Source: Phycisphaerales bacterium
Lineage (GTDB): Bacteria; Planctomycetota; Phycisphaerae; Phycisphaerales; SM1A02
NCBI GenBank assembly: GCA_029242715.1
Contig: JAQWTL010000038.1
Coordinates: 1-64,000, forward strand
Length of the DNA: 64,000 bases
Direction of reading: 5' to 3'
The position numbers were made by a program, and so were the translations under genes. Positions 16,737 to 25,200 of this stretch are shown one piece after another (position 1 is the first letter of the stretch; each line of letters opens with the position of its first letter). The notes beneath the pieces are model-generated. The model was not told the origin of the DNA, made no database searches, and saw only the letters and a list, made by a program, of their open reading frames with translations.

Positions 16737-18191
16737 GTGAGCAAGACGAAGAGCATGAAGAAGACTGCGACGCGAACTGAGAAGGACTCCATGGGAACCA
16801 TGAAGGTTCCAGCGGATGTTCTCTATGGAGCGACAACCCAACGTGCCGTACTGAATTTTCCAATCGCCCACAGAGGCATGGGATGGGAGATCATCCATGC
16901 TTTCGTACTGCTGAAGAGTTCTGCAGCAACGGCAAATGAAAAACTGGGGAAACTGGATGCACGTCGTTCAAAGTTGATTCAGAAAGCCTGCAAGGAAATC
17001 AATACATCACTGGAAGATCCGTCATCCCGCGAAGAGATGATGCGGCACTTCCCTGTGGACATGTATCAGACAGGATCTGGCACATCGACCAACATGAATG
17101 TGAATGAGGTGATCTCCAACATTGCTTGCCGGGCTGCGGGCAAGAAGATTGGCGCTCAAGACCCCATCCATCCCAACGACCACGTGAATATGGGGCAGTC
17201 ATCGAATGACACAATGCCTACCGCGATGCAGATTGCTGCCGCCGTGCATATCAAAGGCGGGCTCATGCCCAACCTGAAGAAACTCGAACGCTCACTGGCT
17301 CGAAAAACAAAGCAATTCGATTCGATCGTGAAGATCGGCCGGACACATCTCCAGGACGCCACCCCAATCCGGCTTGGGCAGGAATTCTCCGGGTTCACCA
17401 CACAAGCCAAATATGCTGTTGAACGTGCCACCCAGGCCATGAAAGAACTTGCCGGGAACATGCCCATCGGCGGTACGGCGGTGGGAACGGGCATCAACAC
17501 ACACCCACGCTTTTCGAAAATCGTCTGCTCAGAGCTGTCCAAGGCGACGGGGATCCGGTTCACCGAGTCACCCAACCACTTCGAAGCTCAAGCAACGCGA
17601 GACTGCGTAGTCGACGCCCATGGACGTCTGAATACCATCGCTGTCAGCCTTTCCACGATTGCCAGCAACATCCGGATCATGGCCTGCGGTCCCCGGTGCG
17701 GCATCGGTGAACTTGATCTTCCTGCTGTTCAACCTGGATCCTCGATCATGCCCGGAAAGATCAATCCGGTCATCATCGAATCCGTCATGCAGGTGTCGAT
17801 GCGGGTAGCCGGCAATCAAGTCACCATTTCGATCGGCGGCATGGGCGGAACAGGTTCCCTCATGGAGCTCAACCTTTCGATGCCATTGGCGGCCGTCACC
17901 ATGCTTGAAAGCATCACGTTATTGGGAAACGTCTCTGATGTGTTCACGACGAAATGCATTGATGGCATCAAGCCGAATCGCAAGGCGATCAAGGAATCCG
18001 TTGAACGAAGCTTGATGCTTGGAACAGCTCTCGCACCAATCATTGGCTACAACGAAGCCGCTCATATCGCTCACGAATGCTATGACAAGGGCCTGACGAT
18101 CCGGGAATACTGCCTGCAGAACAACATCCTGCCTGCTGATGAACTGGACAAGGCACTGGATGTCAGTTCGATGACGTACCCGCACTCATGA
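16737..18191 (+). CDS. fumC: Class II fumarate hydratase
   Basis: 484 residues from GTG 16737, chosen because GGGAGA sits 7 nt upstream; ATG 16755 is an alternative. Interconverts fumarate and malate in the TCA cycle. The superfamily signature GSSIMPGKINP is intact. TGSGTSTNMNVNEVI and PNDHVNMGQSSND form the substrate site, and GRTHLQDATP contains the catalytic His region. These favour fumarase over aspartase or argininosuccinate lyase. The 3' end overlaps the convergent hydrolase-like gene by 29 nt. Confidence 0.93.
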   Translation: MSKTKSMKKTATRTEKDSMGTMKVPADVLYGATTQRAVLNFPIAHRGMGWEIIHAFVLLKSSAATANEKLGKLDARRSKLIQKACKEINTSLEDPSSREEMMRHFPVDMYQTGSGTSTNMNVNEVISNIACRAAGKKIGAQDPIHPNDHVNMGQSSNDTMPTAMQIAAAVHIKGGLMPNLKKLERSLARKTKQFDSIVKIGRTHLQDATPIRLGQEFSGFTTQAKYAVERATQAMKELAGNMPIGGTAVGTGINTHPRFSKIVCSELSKATGIRFTESPNHFEAQATRDCVVDAHGRLNTIAVSLSTIASNIRIMACGPRCGIGELDLPAVQPGSSIMPGKINPVIIESVMQVSMRVAGNQVTISIGGMGGTGSLMELNLSMPLAAVTMLESITLLGNVSDVFTTKCIDGIKPNRKAIKESVERSLMLGTALAPIIGYNEAAHIAHECYDKGLTIREYCLQNNILPADELDKALDVSSMTYPHS

Positions 18192-18945
18192 TCGTGACAT
18201 CATCCCGGCCAAGTGCCGAGAGAATGGCTGCAGGGTCTTCACCATCATGCAGTTGGAGACTGATGCGAGGGCCGGACTGAAGGGAACTGATCTGAAGTCC
18301 GTTGGTGCCAAGCCATCGGAGGCCCGTTGCAAAGACGGCCATTGGCGGTCGAACATGCATTCCGGACATGCATAGCCTGTTCAGTATCCCATTGACATCA
18401 GTAGGCCATGGATTTACTGCAACCACTTCTTGGATTTCATCAGGAACCATGTTCGCAGTACGAATCGCGATATTGGCACCGAAGCCACAACCAACAAGTC
18501 GAACGGGCTCCTCATCCAGCGATTTGATCAAGCCAACAAGATCCTCGGCCTCCAACCGACCAAGTGTGCAGAAGCCACTGGCATCACCATGACCACGAAG
18601 ATCAGGAACAACGACCTGAGAGGACTCGGCAAGCCATTCATCGACGAAAGGCAGCCAGTCCAAACGGGAATGTCCCCATTCATGAATCAGAACAGTAACT
18701 GGGCCATCTCCTGTGCCCTTGACCGTCCAGACCGGCAGTTCCGTTCCATCATCTGCATGGAAAGACCAGTGCTCAGTATTCCTATCCGTTTCGGATGGAT
18801 CCAAAGGGGCACCTGCAGCAAGAGCCCTCGCTAAAGCTTGGCGTGGTGGATAACGCACCGACCGTACGGTGACTGACCATGCCAGCAACAGCCAGGCGGC
18901 CAAAGCAACCACTCCAAGCACCAGCAATCCAAAGAAAATCTCCAC
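18163..18945 (-). CDS. Membrane-anchored alpha/beta-hydrolase-fold protein lacking the nucleophile
   Basis: 260 residues from GTG 18945. One N-terminal membrane anchor (about 4-26), then an alpha/beta-hydrolase fold: LIHEWGHSRLDW oxyanion-type loop, VVPDLRGHGDASG, and the nucleophile elbow. The elbow reads G-C-G-F-G, so the Ser of G-x-S-x-G is Gly. The C-terminus ends without the usual Asp...His segment. I infer a non-catalytic or redesigned protein. The gene diverges from the thioesterase across 86 bp and overlaps the fumC end. A TAGACT lies 7 nt before the start, without a ribosome site. Confidence 0.75.
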   Translation of the reverse strand: MEIFFGLLVLGVVALAAWLLLAWSVTVRSVRYPPRQALARALAAGAPLDPSETDRNTEHWSFHADDGTELPVWTVKGTGDGPVTVLIHEWGHSRLDWLPFVDEWLAESSQVVVPDLRGHGDASGFCTLGRLEAEDLVGLIKSLDEEPVRLVGCGFGANIAIRTANMVPDEIQEVVAVNPWPTDVNGILNRLCMSGMHVRPPMAVFATGLRWLGTNGLQISSLQSGPRISLQLHDGEDPAAILSALGRDDVTIMSAGTSSN

Positions 18946-18952
18946 GAGAGGC

Positions 18953-18958
18953 AGTCTA
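18953..18958 (-). promoter_or_regulatory. -10-like element before the hydrolase-fold gene
   Basis: TAGACT on the minus strand ends 7 nt before the GTG start at 18945. No Shine-Dalgarno sequence is present. Confidence 0.38.
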
Positions 18959-19016
18959 CGGGAGCCTCCCTGAACTGCATATGGCTGGCCTTGACCAGTA
19001 GATCCACTGGCATCGC

Positions 19017-19022
19017 TACACT
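19017..19022 (+). promoter_or_regulatory. -10-like element before the thioesterase gene
   Basis: TACACT ends 9 nt before the GTG at 19032. A TTGACC at 18991-18996 lies 20 nt upstream, longer than ideal. No Shine-Dalgarno sequence. Confidence 0.38.
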
Positions 19023-19031
19023 GCCAGCCTC

Positions 19032-19460
19032 GTGAAGACCTCCCTCCAGGTTGGACAGGCCGCCGACGTGACTATTACCGTCACGGAGGACATGTGCCCT
19101 GCCTTCGATGAGATCGTGGTTCACCGCGTGTACTCCACCTGGTCAATGGCCCATCACATGGAATTAGCCGCGAGGAAGGTCCTTGCACCACACCTTGAGG
19201 AGGATGAGGAAGGTATTGGCTCCCATCTGAGCATCGATCATCTCGCCCCGGCCCCGGTAGGCCATGACGTTCGCGTACATGCCGAGGCCATCGAAGTCGA
19301 TGATGAGGGAGTCGTCTGCGAAGTAACCGCCTGGGATGGGGATCGGCTTCTGGGCCGTGGCCGCCAGGTACAACGAGTACTGCCAAAAACCGTACTTCAA
19401 CGCATCATTGACCGTGCTTCCAGGCAACGGTCCTCCGCGGAGGCGACAGAGAATGAGTGA
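19032..19460 (+). CDS. FlK-like hotdog-fold acyl-CoA thioesterase
   Basis: 142 residues, GTG start. It resembles the fluoroacetyl-CoA thioesterase (FlK) family: T36, E44 and H70 fall in the same spacing as the FlK triad Thr42/Glu50/His76, and the block SIDHLAPAPVGHDVRV matches the family strand after the His. The FlK lid Phe36 corresponds to Val30 here, so fluoroacetyl-CoA specificity is not implied. It heads the first paa block and overlaps the next gene by 8 nt (ATGAGTGA), so a housekeeping role like that of PaaI, releasing CoA from dead-end acyl-CoAs, is a reasonable inference. Confidence 0.78.
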   Translation: MKTSLQVGQAADVTITVTEDMCPAFDEIVVHRVYSTWSMAHHMELAARKVLAPHLEEDEEGIGSHLSIDHLAPAPVGHDVRVHAEAIEVDDEGVVCEVTAWDGDRLLGRGRQVQRVLPKTVLQRIIDRASRQRSSAEATENE

Positions 19461-20229
19461 CGAACCACACATCCTGACCGAATCACATGGCGGCGTCGCC
19501 GTTATTCGCATCAACCGCCCCAAGGTGCTTAATGCGCTCAACCTCACGCTCATGACCGATCTTGCGGACATGATGGAGGCTCATGATGCTGATGATTCAA
19601 TCAGCGTCATCCTTCTGGCTGGTTCCGAACGGGCCTGGGCTGCAGGCGCTGACATCGGCGACATGACCACCGCCTCGGTAAGCGACATGGCAAGCCGTGA
19701 TCAGTTTGCCCAATGGGAGCGCATCAAACGCATCAAGAAACCAATTGTTGCCGCGGTGAGTGGTTTCGCGCTGGGCGGAGGGTGCGAACTGATGATGCAC
19801 TGCGACGTGATCATCTGCTCAGAAAATGCCAAGATCGGCCAGCCTGAAATCAATATCGGGGTCATGCCTGGTGCTGGTGGAACCCAACGACTGACCCACG
19901 CAGTCGGCAAGGCGCTGGCCATGGATGTTGTCCTTACGGGACGATTCCTTTCGGCAAAGGAAGCCCTTGCCCATGGCCTCGTCAGCCGGGTAGTTCCCCG
20001 GGAGCACTGGTTCAGTGAAGCGCTCAATGTGGCTCAGGTCATGGCCTCCAAGCCTGCGATTGCCTTGCGATCTGCCAAGGAGTCGGTACTGAAGGCAAAT
20101 GAACTTCCCTTGACTCAGGGCCTTGAATACGAACGCAAGCTCTTCTACATGCTCTTCGACACCGAAGATCAGAAAGAAGGAATGGCTGCCTTTGTCGAAA
20201 AACGCAAGCCGTCCTTTACGGGACGTTGA
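19453..20229 (+). CDS. paaF: Enoyl-CoA hydratase (PaaF-like)
   Basis: 258 residues from ATG 19453, which overlaps the thioesterase stop. Crotonase fold with both catalytic glutamates of true hydratases: E112 in GGGCEL and E132 in GQPEINIG, 20 residues apart as in the rat enzyme. Oxyanion-hole segments are AAGADI and GGGCE. It would hydrate 2,3-dehydroadipyl-CoA in phenylacetate catabolism; general short-chain enoyl-CoA hydratase activity is equally possible from sequence. Position before paaG and paaH supports the PaaF role. Confidence 0.85.
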   Translation: MSDEPHILTESHGGVAVIRINRPKVLNALNLTLMTDLADMMEAHDADDSISVILLAGSERAWAAGADIGDMTTASVSDMASRDQFAQWERIKRIKKPIVAAVSGFALGGGCELMMHCDVIICSENAKIGQPEINIGVMPGAGGTQRLTHAVGKALAMDVVLTGRFLSAKEALAHGLVSRVVPREHWFSEALNVAQVMASKPAIALRSAKESVLKANELPLTQGLEYERKLFYMLFDTEDQKEGMAAFVEKRKPSFTGR

Positions 20230-20246
20230 TGACAGGAGTTTCAATC

Positions 20247-21056
20247 GTGAGCAGTACTGCAACCGACAACCAGGCCATAGCCATCACGACAACTGATCAT
20301 GTCATGACGATCACGATCAATCGTCCCGATGTACTCAACGCCTTCAATGATGTCTTCAGCAAGGAAATGATTGCTGCGCTGAAACATGCTGAAAAGGATT
20401 CGGACGTACGGGTGATCGTGATCACTGGTGCTGGCCGAGCTTTCAGCAGTGGACAGGATCTTGAGGAACTGAAGGAAAAATATGTCCCGGGACATGTTCC
20501 CGAACTTGGGAAGGATCTACGAAGGCGATACGATCCGATGATCAAGCGAATCCGGCTCATGGACAAGCCTGTCATCGCATCCGTCAATGGAGTTGCTGCT
20601 GGTGCTGGCTGCAGCCTTGCACTGGCTTGTGATCTGCGGATCGCCTCTGAAAATGCCGCCTTCATTGAAGTATTCGTGAACGTCGGCCTCGTGCCAGATT
20701 CCGCAAGCACCTGGACCCTCCCACGTCTCGTCGGACTCGGACGAGCCATGGAGATGTGCCTGACTGGACGGAAGGTCAAAGCTGATGAGGCCTTGCAGAT
20801 CGGACTCGTGAATGAAGTGGTTTCTTCTGATGATCTGGAGAACAGGACACGAACCATTGCAACTCATATTGCCGGACTACCTGGCCGTGCCCTGGCGCTG
20901 ACAAAGCGACTCCTGAATGATTCATTGGAACGATCGCTTGCTGAACAACTGGAAGCCGAGGCATTTGCCCAGGACACTGCGGGACGAACCAAGGACCATT
21001 TTGAAGGCGTCACGGCCTTCCTTGAAAAGAGAGCACCGAACTTCATCGGTGAATAG
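20247..21056 (+). CDS. paaG: Ring-1,2-epoxyphenylacetyl-CoA isomerase (PaaG)
   Basis: 269 residues from GTG 20247, chosen because AGGAG ends 8 nt upstream; ATG 20229 also exists. Crotonase fold, but the first hydratase Glu is Ser (GAGCSLAL). An Asp (D151) occurs in VGLVPDSASTWTLPRLVG, the PaaG-type motif. PaaG converts the ring epoxide to oxepin-CoA and also shifts double bonds later in the pathway. It sits 17 nt after paaF and 3 nt before paaH in one apparent operon. Confidence 0.87.
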   Translation: MSSTATDNQAIAITTTDHVMTITINRPDVLNAFNDVFSKEMIAALKHAEKDSDVRVIVITGAGRAFSSGQDLEELKEKYVPGHVPELGKDLRRRYDPMIKRIRLMDKPVIASVNGVAAGAGCSLALACDLRIASENAAFIEVFVNVGLVPDSASTWTLPRLVGLGRAMEMCLTGRKVKADEALQIGLVNEVVSSDDLENRTRTIATHIAGLPGRALALTKRLLNDSLERSLAEQLEAEAFAQDTAGRTKDHFEGVTAFLEKRAPNFIGE

Positions 21057-21059
21057 ACC

Positions 21060-22265
21060 ATGACCTCTAGGGATACGCTTGCCGTCCTGGGGACCGGCGC
21101 AATGGGCGCCGGCATTGCCCAGGTAGCTGCCACCCATGGGTGGCAAGTGAAATTGATGGATACGAACCCAGCAATCGCCCAGAAGGCTATTGCTGGGATT
21201 GGCAAACGATTGCAACGATCCGTTGAGAAGGGGCGGATGCAGCAAGCAGAAGCCGAAACTGCGATTGGAAACCTGCACGCCATCGAGAAGACTGACGAAC
21301 TGAATGACTGCACTGTTCTCCTTGAAGCGATCGTCGAGAATCTTGATGCCAAGGTTGAGGCAATGTCACCACTTGTCAAGATACTGCCTCCTGAGGCCAT
21401 CATCGCCACGAATACCTCCTCGCTTTCTGTCAGCACATTGGGAGACAGGCTTGGAGAACCTGCTCGTACCTGCGGCATGCATTTCTTCAACCCGGCCCCA
21501 ATCATGCGACTCGTAGAAGTCATACGTGGGAAATCCACAGATGAATCCATTGTTGAACGTGCTGTTGAAATCGCAACGGGCTGGAACAAGCAAGTTGCTC
21601 GGGCCGCTGACACCCCCGGCTTCATTGTCAACCGTGTAGCACGCCCCTACTACCTCGAGGCCTTTCGTTGCCTTGAAGATGGATTGGCTGACCCCGAAGC
21701 AATCGACACCACCATGAAGGACCTCGGAGGGTTTCGAATGGGACCGTTCGAGCTCACTGATTTCATTGGCCATGATGTGAACTGCGCAACAACCAGATCC
21801 GTCTGGGAAAGCTGGGACAAACCATCTCGACTGATGCCCAGTCTCGTACAGGAACAACTTGTTGCCGAGGGAAATCTCGGCCGAAAGAGTGGCGCAGGCG
21901 TGTACGACTGGTCAGGCGAGTCGCCCGTGGCCATCGTGCGACCAGGCCATGATGCCGTAACCGTCAATCAGAATGCCATGGAGTACATCGAAGCGTTCAC
22001 AGAAAAGGCCACGTCTGCTCCGGCTGAACCCATGCAGAAATTGATCTTCTCACGAATCTTGTGTGGACTTTTCAACGAGGCCCTTTGGGCACATCATGAT
22101 GGTGTCGGAGATACACAGGACATCGATACCGCCATGAAATATGGGGTGAATTATCCCCGTGGTCCCTTCGAATGGATATCCGATATCGGGGATCCCGTCG
22201 TGCGTAAAGCCATGGAAGCACTCGAGGACATGACCGGTACCGGCCGTTTCCGACCCCCCGCCTGA
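21060..22265 (+). CDS. paaH: 3-hydroxyacyl-CoA dehydrogenase (PaaH/PaaC-type)
   Basis: 401 residues. NAD-binding GTGAMGAGIAQVAATHG at the N-terminus. Catalytic region has the GMHFFNPAPIMRLVEVI signature with the active His, plus NTSSLS. Then two 3HCDH C-terminal domains: one with GFRMGPFELTDFIGHDVN, a second truncated one with NYPRGPFEW. The double C-terminal domain is typical of PaaH and FadB-like dehydrogenases. It would oxidise 3-hydroxyadipyl-CoA to 3-oxoadipyl-CoA. Only 16 nt separate it from the downstream kinase on the same strand. Confidence 0.9.
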   Translation: MTSRDTLAVLGTGAMGAGIAQVAATHGWQVKLMDTNPAIAQKAIAGIGKRLQRSVEKGRMQQAEAETAIGNLHAIEKTDELNDCTVLLEAIVENLDAKVEAMSPLVKILPPEAIIATNTSSLSVSTLGDRLGEPARTCGMHFFNPAPIMRLVEVIRGKSTDESIVERAVEIATGWNKQVARAADTPGFIVNRVARPYYLEAFRCLEDGLADPEAIDTTMKDLGGFRMGPFELTDFIGHDVNCATTRSVWESWDKPSRLMPSLVQEQLVAEGNLGRKSGAGVYDWSGESPVAIVRPGHDAVTVNQNAMEYIEAFTEKATSAPAEPMQKLIFSRILCGLFNEALWAHHDGVGDTQDIDTAMKYGVNYPRGPFEWISDIGDPVVRKAMEALEDMTGTGRFRPPA

Positions 22266-22281
22266 AACCGCCAGGAAGTTC

Positions 22282-25200
22282 GTGAACCGGGAACTAATCC
22301 ACTGGTATCCTTGCGTTGTGGAACGCAAGGACGAGCCATTTCTGCCGGATACGAATACGCCAACTATTCGACTGGGTAACAGCGAAGAGGACGTAATCGA
22401 TCTACCACCTCACCTGAGGCTTGAACCAGGTGATCAGGTCGGTCACTACCGAATCATCTCTCTGGTTGCAGAAGGTGGCTTTGGCATCGTCTATCTCGCC
22501 GAGCAGCACACACCCGTTCGTCGGCGTGTCGCCTTGAAGATCATCAAACCCGGCATGGACACGCTTGCTGTCATCACACGATTTGAAGCTGAAAGACAAG
22601 CACTGGCCATCCTTGATCACCCAGGGATTGCAACGGTATATGACGCTGGTGCTACTGATGATGGTCGCCCATTCTTTGTCATGGAGTACGTGGAAGGCGA
22701 GCCCATTACGGAATACTGTGATGAGCATCGCCTTGACACGACCCAGCGATTGCACCTGATGATCGAGGTTTGTGCTGCAGTACAGCATGCACACACCAAA
22801 GGCATCATCCACCGGGATCTGAAACCCTCGAACATAATCGTATCCACAGATGACGATGGGAATCCTCGTCCGAAGGTGATCGACTTCGGTGTGGCAAAGG
22901 CCACAAGCATGGAACTCACCGAGCGTTCGTTCTGCACTGAAACAGGTCAGTTGATTGGAACACCAGAGTACATGAGCCCGGAACAGGCGGACCTGGGTTC
23001 GGTTGACGTTGACACACGCAGTGACGTCTATTCACTCGGAATGATCATCTATGAAATGGTTACTGGCGCACTGCCATTTGAATCCATCCAGATGCGAGAG
23101 GCCGGTTTCAGTGAACTCTGCCGGATCATCCAGGAGGAAATGCCTCCCAAGCCAAGCACTCGTCTCATTTCCCTTGGCGGAGAAGCTTCGAAGGTGGCCA
23201 CGCGTCGAAGAACGCGACCAGCCGATCTTGCCACCCTGTTGCGCCGAGAACTGGATTGGATTCCCCTCAAGGCATTGCGCAAAGACCGAGAAGAACGATA
23301 TGAATCAGCCATCGCGCTAGCAGACGACATCCGCAGATACATCAATGGAGATGTCCTCATCGCAGGACCGGAGACATCCGCCTATCGACTTCGCAAACTG
23401 CTGAAGCGAAACCGCGGTGGAGTGCTCGCCGCTGCTTTCGTCTTCATCACACTGCTGGCAGGGCTGAATGTTGCACTGGTACTGCTCGCCGAAACCCGAA
23501 GCGCTCAGCGTGATCTGACAGAACAACAGTCACAGAGAGAGCAAGTCAATCGCGAACTGGAAGAAGCACAGATCACGTATATGGAAGCGCTTCAGCGTGC
23601 TGAAATTGCTGAAGCGGAATCACGCGCACGGGCCGAGAAGATGGAACGCGATCTGCTTTATCTACAGCAGGCCACCTATACCTCCAACTTGCACAATGCC
23701 CGCGATGCCCTGGATGCCGGCGACAAGAAGGATGCCCGGTACCGACTTCAACTGGCAGCAGAAGGTCGATCCCTTGATCACCCATTCGAATGGGAGTATC
23801 TATGGGCCCAGGCAGAAGGAAGCCTTGCCCACCTGGTGAGTCCCGGTGAAAGACTCGTACGTGCCAGGGTGAACCCCAACTCCGAATATGTCTTCACCAT
23901 GTCACCTGTCGGATTCTCCAGTTGGGATGCTGGTGGAAGTTATGACGGGATAAAGGCCGAGGCCCTTCTGAGTCTGGCAACCCCCAACCAGGATCCGGAT
24001 GCCGTCCTGTTCGCACCAGATGGCAAGACTGCACTACTTGGTGATCCCAATGGTGAAAGACTGCTGGTCGATACCAAACAGGCCAGAATCATCGCCACAC
24101 TCCCAATGATTCCGGATGGATTGCCAACGTGGGTCTTCAGTGACGATGGACGCCGCATTGCCCACGGTATTGAAGATTCAAGAATCAGAATCCTTGATAG
24201 CCGGACAGCCAGAGGAATTGCAGAAGTTTCCCTGCCTGACGGTGTCGACAAGGTCGTTCTGGATACGACGGGATTCCGACTCGCTGCCATCGATCGAGAA
24301 AACGTCTATCTGATGAATGTCGGCAGTACGGATTCATTGAATCCGCCAATGAAACATGATCTGGATGTCACGGCCGCTGGCTTTGATTCATCCGGAATAC
24401 GTCTTGCAACTGGAACACTGTCTGGAGATGTCTACCTCTGGGACGTCCTGACTGGACGGCAGATCGCCAAATGGCGTTCCTCTGTCAAGGCAATAGACCT
24501 GATCCGATTCAGCCCGAATGGAAATGCATTGCATGTCGGGAACAGGAATGACGCCAATGCTGTCCTTGATCTTCAGACGGGACAGGTACTTGCCGAGCCT
24601 ACAGGCGCCTGGTCGATGACGGAAGATTGGCTGACACTTGCAACTTCCGCAGACCCCAGAACAATCGACATACTGTCCTTGGACAAGAGCAAGCCGGCAA
24701 AGCAACTGCAGGTGGATTCCGTCACGGCAACGTCATTTTCACGCCGGGGAGATCTACTTGCGGCAGCAGACTCCTCGGGAAACCTGCACATCTGGGATCT
24801 GACTGAAGAAACACCCTCCGGTGTACGAATCGGGCATCACGATTCTGCCATTACGGATGTCTTCTTCGCTGATGATGACAATCGAATCCTCGCTGTCTCA
24901 AGGGATGGTCCACGAATATGGTCAGCCAGTGGTCAGGTTCGTGTCGAGGACTTTGATCTGCAGGAAAACATCCCCTCCTTGCTTTCCTTCATGCCTGAAC
25001 TCCCGTGGCTGTTGAATGGAACCCGCGATGGAGACATCATGATTCTTGATATGGATACTGGCAGTACCCTTGCGCAACTGTCCGGCCATGATGGTGAAAT
25101 CGTAGACCTCGTGTACCTGGATGACGAAAGCCGGCTTGTATCCACATCACGCGACAACACAATACGAGTCTGGAATCTTCACACTGGCACGCAAATGCTG

